Shown: positions 1-9,637 of the stretch, piece by piece | How positions within the stretch are numbered: position 1 is the first letter of the stretch | How the letters are laid out: every line of letters begins with the position of its first letter | NCBI RefSeq assembly: GCF_011806425.1 | Contig: NZ_JAATOV010000003.1 | Coordinates: forward strand, 496,001 to 560,000 | Direction: 5' to 3' | Origin: Thalassospira lucentensis | Lineage (GTDB): Bacteria; Pseudomonadota; Alphaproteobacteria; Rhodospirillales; Thalassospiraceae | Length of the DNA: 64,000 nucleotides | Position numbers and translations under genes: made by a program | The notes under the pieces: model-generated | Seen by the model: the letters and a program-made list of their open reading frames with translations, nothing else | Database searches by the model: none | Told to the model about the DNA's origin: nothing

Positions 1-1760
1 GGGGCGAGCGTGTGCTGATTGACGGCGACAAAATGCCCGGCGCGCAGTTCTTTCCCGATGCCCGCCTGAACTTTGCCGAAAACCTTTTGGTGCGCGATGA
101 TAACAGTGACGCGCTGGTGTTCTGGGGCGAAGACAAAGTTAAAAGCCGCATGTCATGGGCGGAGCTGAATATTGCGGTGTCGAAATTCTCGCAAGCGTTG
201 CGGGCCGAAGGCGTTGTCAAAGGTGACCGTGTGTGTGGCTATATGCCCAACATGATGGAAACCGTTGTTGCGATGCTGGCATCCGCGACAATTGGCGCGA
301 CATGGTCATCGGCCTCCCCCGACTTTGGGGTTCAAGGCGTGGTGGATCGGTTTGGCCAGATCGAACCGACCATTATGATCACGGTTGATGGATACCATTA
401 TAATGGTAAGCAACATGACATTCGCGAAAAGGTCCGCGATGTTGTCGATCGCATCGACAGCCTGAAAAAGGTCGTGATCGTGCCCTATGCGTTTGACGGG
501 GAAAACACCACCAACATCCGTGGCGGCGTGACCTATGACGATTTTATCGCCGGGTATCACGGAACAAAGATCCAGTTCGAACAGGTCGAATTTAATCATC
601 CGCTTTATGTGATGTTTTCGTCGGGCACGACCGGCAAACCAAAATGCATCATCCACGGCACGGGCGGGACACTTTTAAAACAGGTGTCTGAGCATGTATT
701 GCATTGCGACGTCGCGCCAGGGGATCGGGTGTTTTACTTCACCACATGCGGTTGGATGATGTGGAACTGGCTGATGGCCGGTTTGGCAGCAGGTGCGACC
801 CTGTTGCTATATGACGGATCGCCGTTCTATCCGAGTGGCAATATCCTGTTTGATTATGCCGATGCGGAGCGCATGACCCTGTTTGGTACGTCTGCCAAAT
901 ATATCGATGCACTGGCCAAGGCGGATCTTAAACCCCGCCAGACACATGACCTGTCGAGTGTGCGCGCAATGACATCAACCGGATCGCCCTTGGCGCCGGA
1001 AAGCTTTGATTACGTTTATCGCGACATTAAAGAAGACATTCATCTGGCATCGATTTCGGGCGGCACCGATATCTTGGGCTGTTTTGTTCTGGCCTGCCCG
1101 GTTTTGCCGGTCAAACGCGGGGTTATTCAAACCCGTGCCCTTGGCGTGGCGGTTGACGTATTTGATGATGACGGTAAGCCGGTGCGTAATGAAAAGGGCG
1201 AACTTGTCTGTACCAAGCCCTTCCCGTCCATGCCGATTGGCTTTTGGAATGACCCGGATGGGGCGCGCTATCACAGTGCCTATTTCGATAAGTTCGATAA
1301 CATCTGGTGCCACGGCGATTATGTCGAGCTGGATGATGAAGGCGGCATGGTGATTTACGGCCGATCCGATGCCACTTTGAACCCCGGTGGTGTGCGTATC
1401 GGCACGGCCGAGATTTATCGTCAGGTGGAATTGCTACCTGAAATTCAGGAATCGATTGTCATTGGCCAAGAATGGGATAACGACGTTCGGGTGATCCTGT
1501 TTGTTGTGCTGCGCGATAATTACACGTTGGATACAGATCTGATCGATAAAATCAAAAAGCAAATCCGCAGCAACTGCACCCCACGCCACGTTCCGGCGAA
1601 GGTGATTGCGGTTGCCGATATCCCCCGCACCAAATCAGGTAAGATCACCGAATTGGCGGTGCGCGATGTGGTCCATGGTCGACCGGTTAAAAACCAAGAG
1701 GCCCTTGCAAACCCAACGGCGCTGGAACTGTTTTCCAACCTTGATGACCTGAAAAGCTAA
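1..1760 (+). CDS. acetoacetate--CoA ligase (acetoacetyl-CoA synthetase), 5' truncated by the window edge
   Basis: Activates acetoacetate to acetoacetyl-CoA through an acyl-adenylate, feeding ketone bodies or PHB breakdown products into central metabolism. The frame is open to base 3, so the first ~65-70 residues of a family usually ~650 aa long lie outside the window; about 585 codons are visible. The AMP-binding loop [16 protein letters not shown] is near codon 205. The GWMMWNW stretch, the GGTDILGCF segment and the C-terminal [15 protein letters not shown] motif are typical of acetoacetyl-CoA synthetase rather than acetyl-CoA synthetase. The PRTKSGK motif near the end holds the catalytic lysine of the adenylation step. 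The gene ends at a strong terminator, so it is not co-transcribed with the transporter downstream. The family call is secure. Confidence 0.95.
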   Translation, partial: GERVLIDGDKMPGAQFFPDARLNFAENLLVRDDNSDALVFWGEDKVKSRMSWAELNIAVSKFSQALRAEGVVKGDRVCGYMPNMMETVVAMLASATIGATWSSASPDFGVQGVVDRFGQIEPTIMITVDGYHYNGKQHDIREKVRDVVDRIDSLKKVVIVPYAFDGENTTNIRGGVTYDDFIAGYHGTKIQFEQVEFNHPLYVMFSSGTTGKPKCIIHGTGGTLLKQVSEHVLHCDVAPGDRVFYFTTCGWMMWNWLMAGLAAGATLLLYDGSPFYPSGNILFDYADAERMTLFGTSAKYIDALAKADLKPRQTHDLSSVRAMTSTGSPLAPESFDYVYRDIKEDIHLASISGGTDILGCFVLACPVLPVKRGVIQTRALGVAVDVFDDDGKPVRNEKGELVCTKPFPSMPIGFWNDPDGARYHSAYFDKFDNIWCHGDYVELDDEGGMVIYGRSDATLNPGGVRIGTAEIYRQVELLPEIQESIVIGQEWDNDVRVILFVVLRDNYTLDTDLIDKIKKQIRSNCTPRHVPAKVIAVADIPRTKSGKITELAVRDVVHGRPVKNQEALANPTALELFSNLDDLKS

Positions 1761-1768
1761 GCCCTGCA

Positions 1769-1797
1769 CCCCCGCCTTAACCGGCGGGGGTTTATTT
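1769..1797 (+). terminator. intrinsic terminator after acetoacetyl-CoA synthetase
   Basis: An 8-bp GC-rich stem (CCCCCGCC / GGCGGGGG, 1769-1776 and 1783-1790) with a six-base loop is followed directly by TTTATTTTT. It starts eight bases after the stop codon. Confidence 0.85.
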
Positions 1798-2278
1798 TTG
1801 GCCAAGTCTGGTTTTACCTGCGCCGTGTCGTTTTGGCCCCCTATCCATGACAAGGCCCGCACCCGCCGTGCCGATTCTGCACTGCAACAGTGCATGGTTT
1901 TTAACCATTGCCGTCATGTGTTCTTTTTTTGATCAACGTACGTATTGTTACGAAAAAAACTTCGTGCATTTCCGTATTTTATCGCACATTCAACCAAGAG
2001 GCGTGGCAAACGATTGAAAAAACACAACTTTCCATCAATTTTACCTAAAATCCCTGAGCGCATTCCCGATGCGCATCAATTAAAAAGAACTGATTTTAAA
2101 GCCCATTTCGCCGTATGCGCGCCCACCGGAAATTTTTCGCACTTGACACAAGGCAGCCTAAATTTCTTAATTTGAGGGGTCTGATGACATTCAGACACAT
2201 GGATATGTGTGAAATAACGTATCCAGGGTGGCACAAAAGCTAAAAAACAATGCTTTGCTAATAAGGGAGCTTTTTCTA
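1798..2278. other. 481-bp intergenic region upstream of aapJ
   Basis: I see no convincing gene; a 76-codon open frame at 1945-2175 has no start context and no family look. The region is AT-rich from about 1915. It holds two adjacent small dyads, TGCACTG-caa-CAGTGCA (1878-1894) and ATGGTT-ttt-AACCAT (1894-1908). TTGATCAA (1929-1936) runs directly into ACGTACGT (1936-1943). A sigma70-like promoter lies at 2143-2172, leaving a leader of about 100 nt before aapJ. These dyads could be binding sites for nitrogen or amino-acid regulators, but no specific regulator can be named. Confidence 0.5.
2143..2172 (+). promoter_or_regulatory. candidate sigma70 promoter of aapJ
   Basis: A perfect TTGACA -35 (2143-2148) is followed after 18 bases by TTAATT (2167-2172), a plausible weak -10. 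It is the best promoter-like pair in the region and reads towards aapJ. This is a sequence match only. Confidence 0.45.
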
Positions 2279-3301
2279 ATGAAAATTCAAACGATCCTGG
2301 CCGCTGGCGCAATGACCGTTGCAGCCGTCGCCGCACAGAACGCCCATGCGGGTGCAGTTTTGGACGGCATCAAGGCCAAAGGTTTCGTTCAGTGCGGCGT
2401 GAACACCGGTCTTCCGGGTTTCTCGGCTGCGAACGCTGAAGGCAAGTGGGAAGGTATTGACGTTGATGTCTGCCGTGCAATCGCAGCAGCGGTTCTTGGC
2501 GACGCCAACAGCGTACAGTATACCCCGCTGACCGCAGCACAGCGTTTCACGGCGCTTCAGTCTGGTGAGATCGACATCCTGTCGCGTAACACCACGGCAA
2601 CCACGACCCGTGATGCGAAACTTGGTCTGACCTTTGCTGGTATCAACTACTATGACGGTCAGGGCTTCTTGGTCCCGAAAAAACTTGGCGTTTCGAGCGC
2701 GACCGAGCTTGACGGCGCAACTGTCTGTGTTGAGCCGGGCACGACCACCGAGTTGAACCTTGCTGATTACTTCCGCGCAAAAGGCATGAGCTTTGAGCCG
2801 GTCGTGATCGAAAACATCAACGAAGCAACTGCTGCTTTCTTCTCTGGCCGTTGCGATGTTTACACCACGGATGCATCGGGTCTTGCTTCGATCCGTACCA
2901 CCATGGCCGAAAACCCAGACGACTATGCGATCCTTCCGGAAATCATTTCCAAAGAGCCGCTTGGTCCGGTTGTCGCCCAGGGTGACGAACAGTGGTCAGA
3001 CGTTGCACGTTGGTCCTTCCTTGCGATGGTTGAAGCCGAAGAATTTGGCGTCACCAGCGAAAATGTCGACAAGATGAAAGCCGAAAGCAAAAACCCGGGT
3101 ATCCAGCGTCTGCTGGGCACATCGCCGGGCATGGGTGAAGCTCTTGGTCTTGATGAAGCATGGGCATACAACATCATCAAACAGGTCGGTAACTATGGCG
3201 AAAGCTATGAGAAAAACGTTACCGCGAAATTGGGCCTTGAGCGTGGTTTGAACGCTCTGTGGACCGATGGTGGCCTGCAGTATGCTTGGCCGATCCGCTA
3301 A
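2279..3301 (+). CDS. aapJ: general L-amino acid ABC transporter, periplasmic binding protein AapJ
   Basis: Periplasmic solute receptor of a polar L-amino acid importer (SBP_bac_3 family), 340 aa, the normal AapJ length. The start at 2279 gives a clean signal peptide (MKIQTILAAGAMTVAAVAAQNAHA) and has an AAGGGAG Shine-Dalgarno about ten bases upstream; an in-frame GTG at 2228 would bury the signal peptide behind 17 extra residues and is rejected. The mature protein begins GAVLDGIKAKGFVQCGVN, matching AapJ/BztA proteins. It heads aapJQMP and is separated from aapQ by a hairpin that probably sets the usual excess of binding protein over permease. Substrates by homology are glutamate, glutamine, aspartate, histidine and related amino acids. 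Confidence 0.93.
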   Translation: MKIQTILAAGAMTVAAVAAQNAHAGAVLDGIKAKGFVQCGVNTGLPGFSAANAEGKWEGIDVDVCRAIAAAVLGDANSVQYTPLTAAQRFTALQSGEIDILSRNTTATTTRDAKLGLTFAGINYYDGQGFLVPKKLGVSSATELDGATVCVEPGTTTELNLADYFRAKGMSFEPVVIENINEATAAFFSGRCDVYTTDASGLASIRTTMAENPDDYAILPEIISKEPLGPVVAQGDEQWSDVARWSFLAMVEAEEFGVTSENVDKMKAESKNPGIQRLLGTSPGMGEALGLDEAWAYNIIKQVGNYGESYEKNVTAKLGLERGLNALWTDGGLQYAWPIR

Positions 3302-3328
3302 TCGCTTAGCATTGGCTAACTAACAGAC

Positions 3329-3369
3329 AAAGCTCCGCCCCACTGCCTTAACGCATGGGCGGAGCTTTT
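3329..3369 (+). terminator. hairpin between aapJ and aapQ (partial terminator)
   Basis: A perfect 12-bp stem, AAAGCTCCGCCC / GGGCGGAGCTTT (3329-3340 and 3357-3368), with a 16-base loop ends in a short T run. Lying between a binding-protein gene and its permease genes, it fits a read-through terminator or mRNA-stabilising structure that lowers downstream expression. Confidence 0.75.
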
Positions 3370-3414
3370 CGTTAGGTGCCCATTCATTGGATACAATCTA
3401 CACCTGAGGGTCAT

Positions 3415-4611
3415 ATGAGTAAGCCTCAAAATGTCCCGGGGGATGTTCGTTCCAAGAGTCTCGTCGATTATCTAAATGACGAGAATGTGCGGGCGGTTCT
3501 GTATCAGATCATCGCCATCGGCCTGGTTATTCTGGCTGGTTGGTATCTGGTATCCAACACCCTGTACAATCTTGAAAAACAGAACATCTCTACCGGTTAC
3601 GGGTTCCTCGATCTCGAAGCATCCTTCGAAATCAGCGAGACCATGATCGACTACAGTGCCCAAAGCGATTATGCGACGGCATTGTTGGTTGGTCTTCTCA
3701 ATACCGTGAAGGTCGCCGTACTTGGCATCATCCTTTGCACGATCATCGGAACCATCTTTGGCGTGGCACGCCTGTCGTCGAACTGGCTTGTTCGCAAACT
3801 GGCCACGGTTTATGTCGAGACATTCCGTAACATCCCGGTATTGCTTCAACTTTTCTTCTGGTATGCCCTTATTCCAGCGGCGTTTCCCCATCCGCGGAAC
3901 GCCTTTGAGCCCCTGCCCGGTGTTTTGCTGACATCACGCGGGACGTATTTACCCGTTCCGGTGGCCGACAATGCCTATACCTTGATGGGGATTGCCGCGA
4001 TCATTGCGTTGGTTGCGATTTATTTCATCAAGAAATGGGCAACCAAACGCCAAGATGCGACGGGCCAACCGTTTCCGATACTGATCACAAGCATTGGTAT
4101 TTTCGTTGGTCTGGTTTTGCTGGCTTATTTGATCGGCGGTGCGCCGACGGAAATGAGCATCCCTGCCCTGAAAGGCTTTAACATTCAGGGGGGATATAAC
4201 ATCTCGCCGGAATTTATGGCCGTTCTGATTGGCTTGACGGTTTATACGTCAACCTATGTCGCAGAAGTCGTGCGTTCAGGCATTCAGGCCGTTTCGTCCG
4301 GCCAGTGGGAAGCTGCTGATAGCCTTGGCATCAAACGCTCTGTTGCGCTTCGCAAGGTGATCTTGCCGCAATCGATGCGTGTCGCGATCCCGCCACTGAC
4401 CAACCAGTATCTGAACCTGACCAAAAACAGTTCTTTGGCTGTTGCTGTTGGGTATCCTGATCTGGTGTCGGTTTCCAACACAACCATGAACCAAACAGGC
4501 CAGGCGATCGAAGCCATTTCGATCTTTATGTCGGTCTATCTTGGTTTGTCCTTGTTGACCTCGCTCTTTATGAACTGGTTCAACAAGAAGATGGCGCTGG
4601 TGGAGAGGTAA
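3415..4611 (+). CDS. aapQ: general L-amino acid ABC transporter permease AapQ
   Basis: One of the two inner-membrane permeases of the Aap importer (His/Glu/Gln/Arg/opine family), 398 aa. The start at 3415 follows TGAGGG; a GTG 13 codons upstream lies too close to the hairpin and adds a hydrophilic tail. It has one early TM segment (about residues 24-46), a long periplasmic loop, then the multi-TM permease core. The coupling (EAA) loop near residues 300-320 carries the EAADSLGIKRSVALRKVILPQ stretch, here split as EAADSLG plus the ILPQ end. It ends one base before the aapM start, so the two are translationally linked. The long form (about 400 aa) separates Aap/Bzt permeases from shorter GlnP/HisQ types. 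Confidence 0.92.
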   Translation: MSKPQNVPGDVRSKSLVDYLNDENVRAVLYQIIAIGLVILAGWYLVSNTLYNLEKQNISTGYGFLDLEASFEISETMIDYSAQSDYATALLVGLLNTVKVAVLGIILCTIIGTIFGVARLSSNWLVRKLATVYVETFRNIPVLLQLFFWYALIPAAFPHPRNAFEPLPGVLLTSRGTYLPVPVADNAYTLMGIAAIIALVAIYFIKKWATKRQDATGQPFPILITSIGIFVGLVLLAYLIGGAPTEMSIPALKGFNIQGGYNISPEFMAVLIGLTVYTSTYVAEVVRSGIQAVSSGQWEAADSLGIKRSVALRKVILPQSMRVAIPPLTNQYLNLTKNSSLAVAVGYPDLVSVSNTTMNQTGQAIEAISIFMSVYLGLSLLTSLFMNWFNKKMALVER

Positions 4612-4612
4612 C

Positions 4613-5716
4613 ATGTCAGAAAATGCAAAATTACCTCCTTTGCCGACCGGAACCGTTACCGGACGTGCGGTGACGTGGGCCAAAAAGAACCTGTTTGACG
4701 GGTGGTTCAACACCCTTTTGACCATTGGTTCGATTGCCTTTCTGGCATGGCTTATTCCGCCGATCATTGAGTGGGCGATTATCAACGCAACACTTGAGCC
4801 ATCGATTGAAGCCTGTTCCGAGGTTACAGGAGCGTGCTGGGGGTTTGTGAATGCAAACTTGCGGCTGATCCTGTTTGGCACCTACCCGTATGATGAACAA
4901 TGGCGTCCATTGTTGGCGATGATTATCCTGATCGGGATCATTTGTGCCAGCCTGGGCGGGGTTAAATATCCAAGCGTTCGCAAATGGATCATCCCGATGT
5001 GGGTGATTGGTGTTCCGGTCATTGCCTTTTTGATGTGGGGCGGCTTCCTTGGCCTTACCTATGTTCAGAACAGCTATTGGGGCGGTCTTCCGCTGACGCT
5101 GATCCTGTCATCAATCGGGATTGTGTTTGCCTTTCCGTTTGGACTTTTGCTGGCCCTTGGGCGGCAATCAAACATGCCTGCGCTGAAAACCTTGTCCGTG
5201 GTCTATATCGAAGTCATTCGTGGCGTGCCGCTGATTACGGTTTTGTTCATGGCGTCCGTGATGTTCCCGCTGTTCTTGCCTGATGGGGTCACCATCGACA
5301 AGTTGCTGCGTGCGCAGATCGGTATCATCATGTTTACGGCGGCCTACCTTGCCGAGGTGTTTCGTGGCGGGTTGCAGGCTGTACCGCGTGGTCAGTTTGA
5401 AGCAGGCGAAAGTCTTGCGCTGCCATACTGGAAATCCATGCGTTTGATCATCTTGCCGCAAGCGTTGCGGTTGGTGATTCCGCCAACGGTGAACAGCTTT
5501 ATTTCCATGTTCAAGGACACCACACTGGTCGTGATTATCGGCCTGTTTGATTTCCTTGGCACGGTGAAGCTGGCCCTTCGCAGTGACCCGGCATGGACCA
5601 AGTATTACGTCGAAGGCTATGCCTTCGCCGCGGCAATATTCTTCCTGATCTGTTTCTCGATGGCGAAATATTCTGCCTATCTTGAAAAAGAACTTCGCAA
5701 AGGCGAACGCAGGTAA
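4613..5716 (+). CDS. aapM: general L-amino acid ABC transporter permease AapM
   Basis: Second permease subunit of the Aap importer, 367 aa. It starts one base after the aapQ stop. TM segments appear near residues 36-54, 98-118 and 125-145, followed by a core of the His/Glu/Gln family with EAA-loop residues [21 protein letters not shown] around 265-285 (start EAGES, end ILPQ). The segment [18 protein letters not shown] is typical of AapM/BztC. It forms the membrane heterodimer with AapQ and docks on AapP. Seventeen bases separate it from aapP. Confidence 0.92.
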   Translation: MSENAKLPPLPTGTVTGRAVTWAKKNLFDGWFNTLLTIGSIAFLAWLIPPIIEWAIINATLEPSIEACSEVTGACWGFVNANLRLILFGTYPYDEQWRPLLAMIILIGIICASLGGVKYPSVRKWIIPMWVIGVPVIAFLMWGGFLGLTYVQNSYWGGLPLTLILSSIGIVFAFPFGLLLALGRQSNMPALKTLSVVYIEVIRGVPLITVLFMASVMFPLFLPDGVTIDKLLRAQIGIIMFTAAYLAEVFRGGLQAVPRGQFEAGESLALPYWKSMRLIILPQALRLVIPPTVNSFISMFKDTTLVVIIGLFDFLGTVKLALRSDPAWTKYYVEGYAFAAAIFFLICFSMAKYSAYLEKELRKGERR

Positions 5717-5733
5717 GGCGTGAGGAAAAAACA

Positions 5734-6519
5734 ATGACTATTGCAACCGAAACCAAAAACGATGCTTTGCGTCCTCCGTCTTCTGAGGATGTCATCACAG
5801 TATCCAAGATGAACAAATGGTACGGCAATTTCCACGTTCTTAAGGATATTGACCTGACCGTTCGTAAAGGGGAGCGTATTGTTATCTGTGGCCCGTCGGG
5901 TTCAGGTAAATCAACGCTGATCCGCACACTGAACCGTCTTGAAGTTTATCAACAAGGCGAAATCACCGTGAATGGCATCCATCTGGGCGATGATGTGAAA
6001 AACATCGAAGCTGTCCGCCGCGATGTCTGCATGGTGTTCCAGCACTTTAACCTTTTCCCGCATATGACTGTGTTGGAAAACCTGACATTGGCACCGATCT
6101 GGGTTCGCAAGATGCCCAAGAAAGAAGCCAATGATTTGGCCATGCATTATTTGGAACGTGTTCGCATTGCCGAACAGGCCCATAAATTCCCCGGCCAACT
6201 TTCAGGTGGTCAGCAGCAGCGTGTGGCAATTGCCCGTTCGCTGTGCATGCAGCCGAAAATCATGCTGTTTGATGAACCGACATCAGCACTTGATCCGGAA
6301 ATGGTCAAAGAGGTTCTTGATGTGATGGTCGAACTTGCCAAAGAAGGCATGACCATGTTGTGCGTGACCCACGAAATGGGCTTTGCCAAAGAGGTCGCCG
6401 ACCGTGTGATCTTTATGGATGCTGGCCAGATCATTGAAATGGCCGAGCCACAAGCATTCTTTGATAACCCCCAAAACGAACGAACCAAGCTATTCCTTAG
6501 CCAAATTCTGTCGCATTAA
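5734..6519 (+). CDS. aapP: general L-amino acid ABC transporter ATP-binding protein AapP
   Basis: ATPase subunit of the Aap importer, 261 aa. All motifs are intact: Walker [10 protein letters not shown] (about residues 51-59), Q-loop FQHFNLFPH, signature [13 protein letters not shown], Walker [14 protein letters not shown] and H-loop VTHEMGFA. Closest in type to GlnQ/AapP/BztD. It is the last gene of the operon and is followed by a terminator 30 bases downstream. Contrast with the next ATPase gene at 6694, where two catalytic residues are replaced. Confidence 0.95.
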   Translation: MTIATETKNDALRPPSSEDVITVSKMNKWYGNFHVLKDIDLTVRKGERIVICGPSGSGKSTLIRTLNRLEVYQQGEITVNGIHLGDDVKNIEAVRRDVCMVFQHFNLFPHMTVLENLTLAPIWVRKMPKKEANDLAMHYLERVRIAEQAHKFPGQLSGGQQQRVAIARSLCMQPKIMLFDEPTSALDPEMVKEVLDVMVELAKEGMTMLCVTHEMGFAKEVADRVIFMDAGQIIEMAEPQAFFDNPQNERTKLFLSQILSH

Positions 6520-6548
6520 GCGGGTTATCACACCTCAAAACACCAGTG

Positions 6549-6583
6549 CAAAGCGGCTCCAATCGGGGCCGCTTTGTTTTTTG
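6549..6583 (+). terminator. intrinsic terminator of aapJQMP
   Basis: Nine-bp stem CAAAGCGGC / GCCGCTTTG (6549-6557, 6568-6576) followed by six T residues, 30 bases after the aapP stop. Confidence 0.88.
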
Positions 6584-6693
6584 TGAATTTCACGCTTGCC
6601 CCCTGCCCGACAATTGCCGAAACTCCGACCACGAAATTTGAACTTTGACGCCATTTGAACTGTGCCGATCTTTGGCCCAAAACCGGAAGTCTC

Positions 6694-7512
6694 ATGACAA
6701 ACGCCCAATCTGATACGCAAGCGCCTGCTTCTTTTATTACGGTCGATGGCCTGACCAAACGGTTTGGCGACACGGTTGCATTAAACGACGTCGATCTGCG
6801 GCTGGATAAGGGTGAAACGCTGGCGATTATTGGGCCATCGGCGGCGGGCAAAAGCGTTTTGATGAAATGCATTGTCGGCATTTATGGTGCCGATAGCGGC
6901 AGTATTATCCTTAACGGTGATGACGTTTCCAAACCCAACGCAGAAGCGCGGCCGGAATGGGCATCACAAATAGGCATGCTGTTTCAACAAAACGCGCTTT
7001 TTGACAGCCTGACAGTTTGGGAAAATATCTGTTTTCGTCAAATCGAAGCCGGCACCATGAGCCGTGACGACGCCAAGGCGCATGCCATTGACCTTTTGGG
7101 GCATGTGGGCCTGGCCGAAGAAAGTGCGGTTCTTAAGCCCAATGACCTTTCGGGCGGCATGCAAAAGCGCGTTGGCATCGCACGCGCCATTTCATCGGAT
7201 CCTGCGCTGTTGCTGCTTGATAACCCGACTGCTGGTCTTGACCCGGTTTTGTCGAACCATATCGAATTGATGATTGCCAAAATTGCCAAGCAACGCGGCA
7301 CCACGGTCATTTCAATCACCAATGACATGCAGATTGCCCGGCACCGGTATCAGAACCTGATGATGATGCATGACGGCAAAGTCTATTGGTCTGGCCCGAC
7401 CAGTGCGATTGATGATGCGCATAACGAACATCTGACACAGATGCTAAATGGTTCCGCCCAGGGACCGATCAGCATGCGGGCGGGCAAACGCAACGATGGC
7501 GTTTACGCCTGA
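6694..7512 (+). CDS. MlaF-like ABC ATPase with substituted catalytic residues, orphan
   Basis: Nucleotide-binding domain protein, 272 aa, most like MlaF/Ttg2A ATPases of lipid (MCE) transporters. The ATG at 6694 has GGAAG eight bases upstream; 13 upstream codons lack such context. Walker A GPSAAGKS (K near 52), Q-loop LFQQNALFDSL and signature LSGGMQKRVGIARAI are intact. The residue after the Walker B aspartate, normally glutamate, is Asn177 (LLLLDNPTAGLDPV), and the H-loop histidine is Asn210 (SITNDMQ). Both positions normally drive ATP hydrolysis, so activity may be slow, regulatory or absent. No permease, MCE or binding-protein gene adjoins it; the pqi MCE genes lie 26 kb away. Which transporter it serves is unknown. 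Confidence 0.8.
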   Translation: MTNAQSDTQAPASFITVDGLTKRFGDTVALNDVDLRLDKGETLAIIGPSAAGKSVLMKCIVGIYGADSGSIILNGDDVSKPNAEARPEWASQIGMLFQQNALFDSLTVWENICFRQIEAGTMSRDDAKAHAIDLLGHVGLAEESAVLKPNDLSGGMQKRVGIARAISSDPALLLLDNPTAGLDPVLSNHIELMIAKIAKQRGTTVISITNDMQIARHRYQNLMMMHDGKVYWSGPTSAIDDAHNEHLTQMLNGSAQGPISMRAGKRNDGVYA

Positions 7513-7546
7513 TTTCCAAACATCGCTTAAACCGTGGGTTTGAACC

Positions 7547-8311
7547 CTAGTTCGCCGTGTAGACAGATACGTCCGCATCGCGAATGACATCCGACCAAAT
7601 TGGCCCCGGGTGCCGATCGGTGAACAGCGCATCAATTTCCGACAGATGCCCCAGACGGACCATGGCACGACGGCCAAATTTGGATGCGTCGGTGCATAGG
7701 AAGGTCTGGCGCGCATTGGAAATAATAGCGCGCGCAACACGGACTTCGCGGTAATCGAAATCCATCAGGCTGCCATCTTCATCAACACCGGAAATGCCAA
7801 CAATGGCAAAATCGACCTTGAACTGGTTGATAAAATCGATGGTGGCTTCGCCAATCACGCCAAAGTCACGTTGACGCACAACACCCCCGGCAATGATCAC
7901 TTCGAACCCCGGATTTGCAGCACAAATCTCGGCGACATGAAGGTTATTGGTGATGATTTTAAGGCTGGTGTGGTTGGATAAGGCGTGTGCGACTTCTTCG
8001 TTGGTGGTGCCGATATTGATAAATAACGACGCACCTTCGGGGATGTGTTCGGCCACCAATTTGGCGATTTCACGCTTGCTGCCCAGATTAAGGACTTGGC
8101 GGTCAGTATAGGCGGTGTTTTCGGTTGTCGAAACACTGGCTGCCCCGCCGTGATAGCGCGCGATCAGGCCTTCTTCGGCCATTTCATTTATATCGCGGCG
8201 GATGGTTTGAGGGGTGACAGAGAAATGATCGGCAAGTGTGTCGATGGTCATGAAGCTATTGGAAGCCACCAATTCGAGGATTTCACGGCGGCGACGATCC
8301 AATTTACCCAT
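7547..8311 (-). CDS. DeoR-family transcriptional repressor, GlpR-like
   Basis: Sugar-phosphate-responsive repressor, 254 aa, the usual DeoR/GlpR length. The start at 8311 has AGGAG in front; an upstream extension of 28 residues is unlike the family. The N-terminal winged helix (MGKLDRRRREILELVASN, then VTPQTIRRDINEMAEEGLI) is classic DeoR. The effector domain carries FINIGTTNEEVAHAL, IAGGVVRQRDFGVIGEAT and VGISGVDEDGSLMDFDYREV, a closer match to E. coli GlpR (glycerol-3-phosphate repressor) than to DeoR or FruR as I recall them. No glp genes are in the window, so its targets lie elsewhere and the effector is inferred. It reads convergently with the ATPase gene. Confidence 0.85.
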   Translation of the reverse strand: MGKLDRRRREILELVASNSFMTIDTLADHFSVTPQTIRRDINEMAEEGLIARYHGGAASVSTTENTAYTDRQVLNLGSKREIAKLVAEHIPEGASLFINIGTTNEEVAHALSNHTSLKIITNNLHVAEICAANPGFEVIIAGGVVRQRDFGVIGEATIDFINQFKVDFAIVGISGVDEDGSLMDFDYREVRVARAIISNARQTFLCTDASKFGRRAMVRLGHLSEIDALFTDRHPGPIWSDVIRDADVSVYTAN

Positions 8312-8423
8312 GACGTTCTCCTGTTTTCGGATTTTCACCTTGTGCGGTGAATTTTCGTTATCGATCAAAATGACGGCAAAGACAACAAGATGCAAGCACT
8401 GTCACAAGCCATCCATAAGCCGA

Positions 8424-9338
8424 TCAGATATATCGTTCGGGAAAGCCGTTAAACCATTGCTGGGCGGCTGTGGTTTCGCGCCGGATAAATTCGACAAGGG
8501 GTCGAATGCGCGCGGCATCGATCAAATCATTATGGCAGACCAGCCAATAATTACGATGAATTGGAACGACTTCGGGTAAAACCGCGATCAGATCATCACA
8601 CGCATCCCCCATATAAAAGGGCAATACACACAGCCCATAACCCGCCCGGCAGGCTTGAAGCTGGGCCATGATGCTTGATGTTTGATAGGATGCGCGCAAT
8701 CCCGGAACAACTTCACCCAGATAGTTAAGTTCAGGGGTGAAAATCATATCTTCGATATAGCCAATAAACGGGTGGCTGGATAAATCAGCGCGTTGTTTGA
8801 TGGCAGGGTTTCGCGCCAGATAATCGCGCGATCCATAGACGTACAGATTGTAACGCGACATATTTTCATAATGGTACGAACCGGCCTTGGGCGTGCTGAG
8901 CGAAACCGAAATATCGGCTTCGCGGCGTGACAATGAAACGATCTGTTGGATATTGACCATTTCAATTGTCAGGTTGGGGTGCTGGCGGGCAAACAGCGGC
9001 AGTTTTTCGGCCATAAACGAATTGCCGTATCCTTCAGGGACGCTCAGCCGGATGACACCACTTAGGGGGGCGGCCCCTTCCCCAACCACGCCAAGCATTT
9101 TGTCGGCTTCGACTGCCATGGCCTTGGCTGGCTCCATCAGCCTTTCGCCCATTTGGGTCAGGGTATAACCCTTTGGGCTGCGTTCAAACAGCTTGGCACC
9201 AATCCCCTGTTCAAGCCGCTCAATGCGGCGCGCGACCGTCACGTGGCTGGTGCGCAAGCGCCGTGCCGCGGATGAAAGCCGACCTTCCTGCGCGACGGCC
9301 AGGAAGTACTGTAAATCATCCCACGGAAACTGACGCAT
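8424..9338 (-). CDS. LysR-family transcriptional regulator, divergent from the Liv-type operon
   Basis: LysR regulator, 304 aa. Residues 5-64 form the winged helix (WDDLQYFLAVAQEGRLSSAARRLRTSHVTVARRIERLE); the rest is a LysR substrate-binding fold. The style of the N-terminus (VTVARRIERLE) places it in the subgroup that often controls alcohol or aldehyde metabolism genes, but that is a loose inference. It is transcribed away from the transporter gene at 9638 with 299 bases between, the usual arrangement for a LysR controlling the divergent operon and itself. Confidence 0.85.
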   Translation of the reverse strand: MRQFPWDDLQYFLAVAQEGRLSSAARRLRTSHVTVARRIERLEQGIGAKLFERSPKGYTLTQMGERLMEPAKAMAVEADKMLGVVGEGAAPLSGVIRLSVPEGYGNSFMAEKLPLFARQHPNLTIEMVNIQQIVSLSRREADISVSLSTPKAGSYHYENMSRYNLYVYGSRDYLARNPAIKQRADLSSHPFIGYIEDMIFTPELNYLGEVVPGLRASYQTSSIMAQLQACRAGYGLCVLPFYMGDACDDLIAVLPEVVPIHRNYWLVCHNDLIDAARIRPLVEFIRRETTAAQQWFNGFPERYI

Positions 9339-9637
9339 AGGTCACCCTGTTCATTTTTGTACAAGTATTGTCCAAAAATATATATTTTACCGCATTTTGG
9401 TCAATGATAACGTATTTGCACGTCCCAAAAGGAGCGACACAATAATAATTTAACGTTACTTTTCAATGGACTACCGGAAAAACATCCTATCCGGGCAAAA
9501 ACAACAAAAATGTGCAGATCAAGCACGCATCACCGATCCGGGCCGAAAAATCGGCAGAAAACCGGGCTTGGTGCGGAAAACATCCGGTGTGCCATCCGGC
9601 ATGCTGGAACATATCGTTCCATCAGGGAGGAACTTAG
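9339..9637. promoter_or_regulatory. divergent regulatory region between the LysR gene and the Liv-type operon
   Basis: 299 bases without a gene. Within 37 bases of the LysR start are two near-palindromic octamers, TTGTACAA (9357-9364) and TTGTCCAA (9368-9375), set 11 bp apart, so on the same helix face. An AT-rich tract (AAAATATATATTTTA, 9376-9390) follows. A purine-rich GGGAGG Shine-Dalgarno lies at 9623-9632, just before the binding-protein start. The octamers are the best candidates for the LysR binding site. Confidence 0.45.

Noticed and set aside
1945-2175. Open frame of 76 codons upstream of aapJ
   Set aside because: No ribosome site, no family resemblance, and it overlaps the promoter region of aapJ.
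2228-2260. TGGCAC resembling the start of a sigma54 promoter before aapJ
   Set aside because: The matching TTGC element is not at the required spacing; the nearest similar bases are about 20 bases further.
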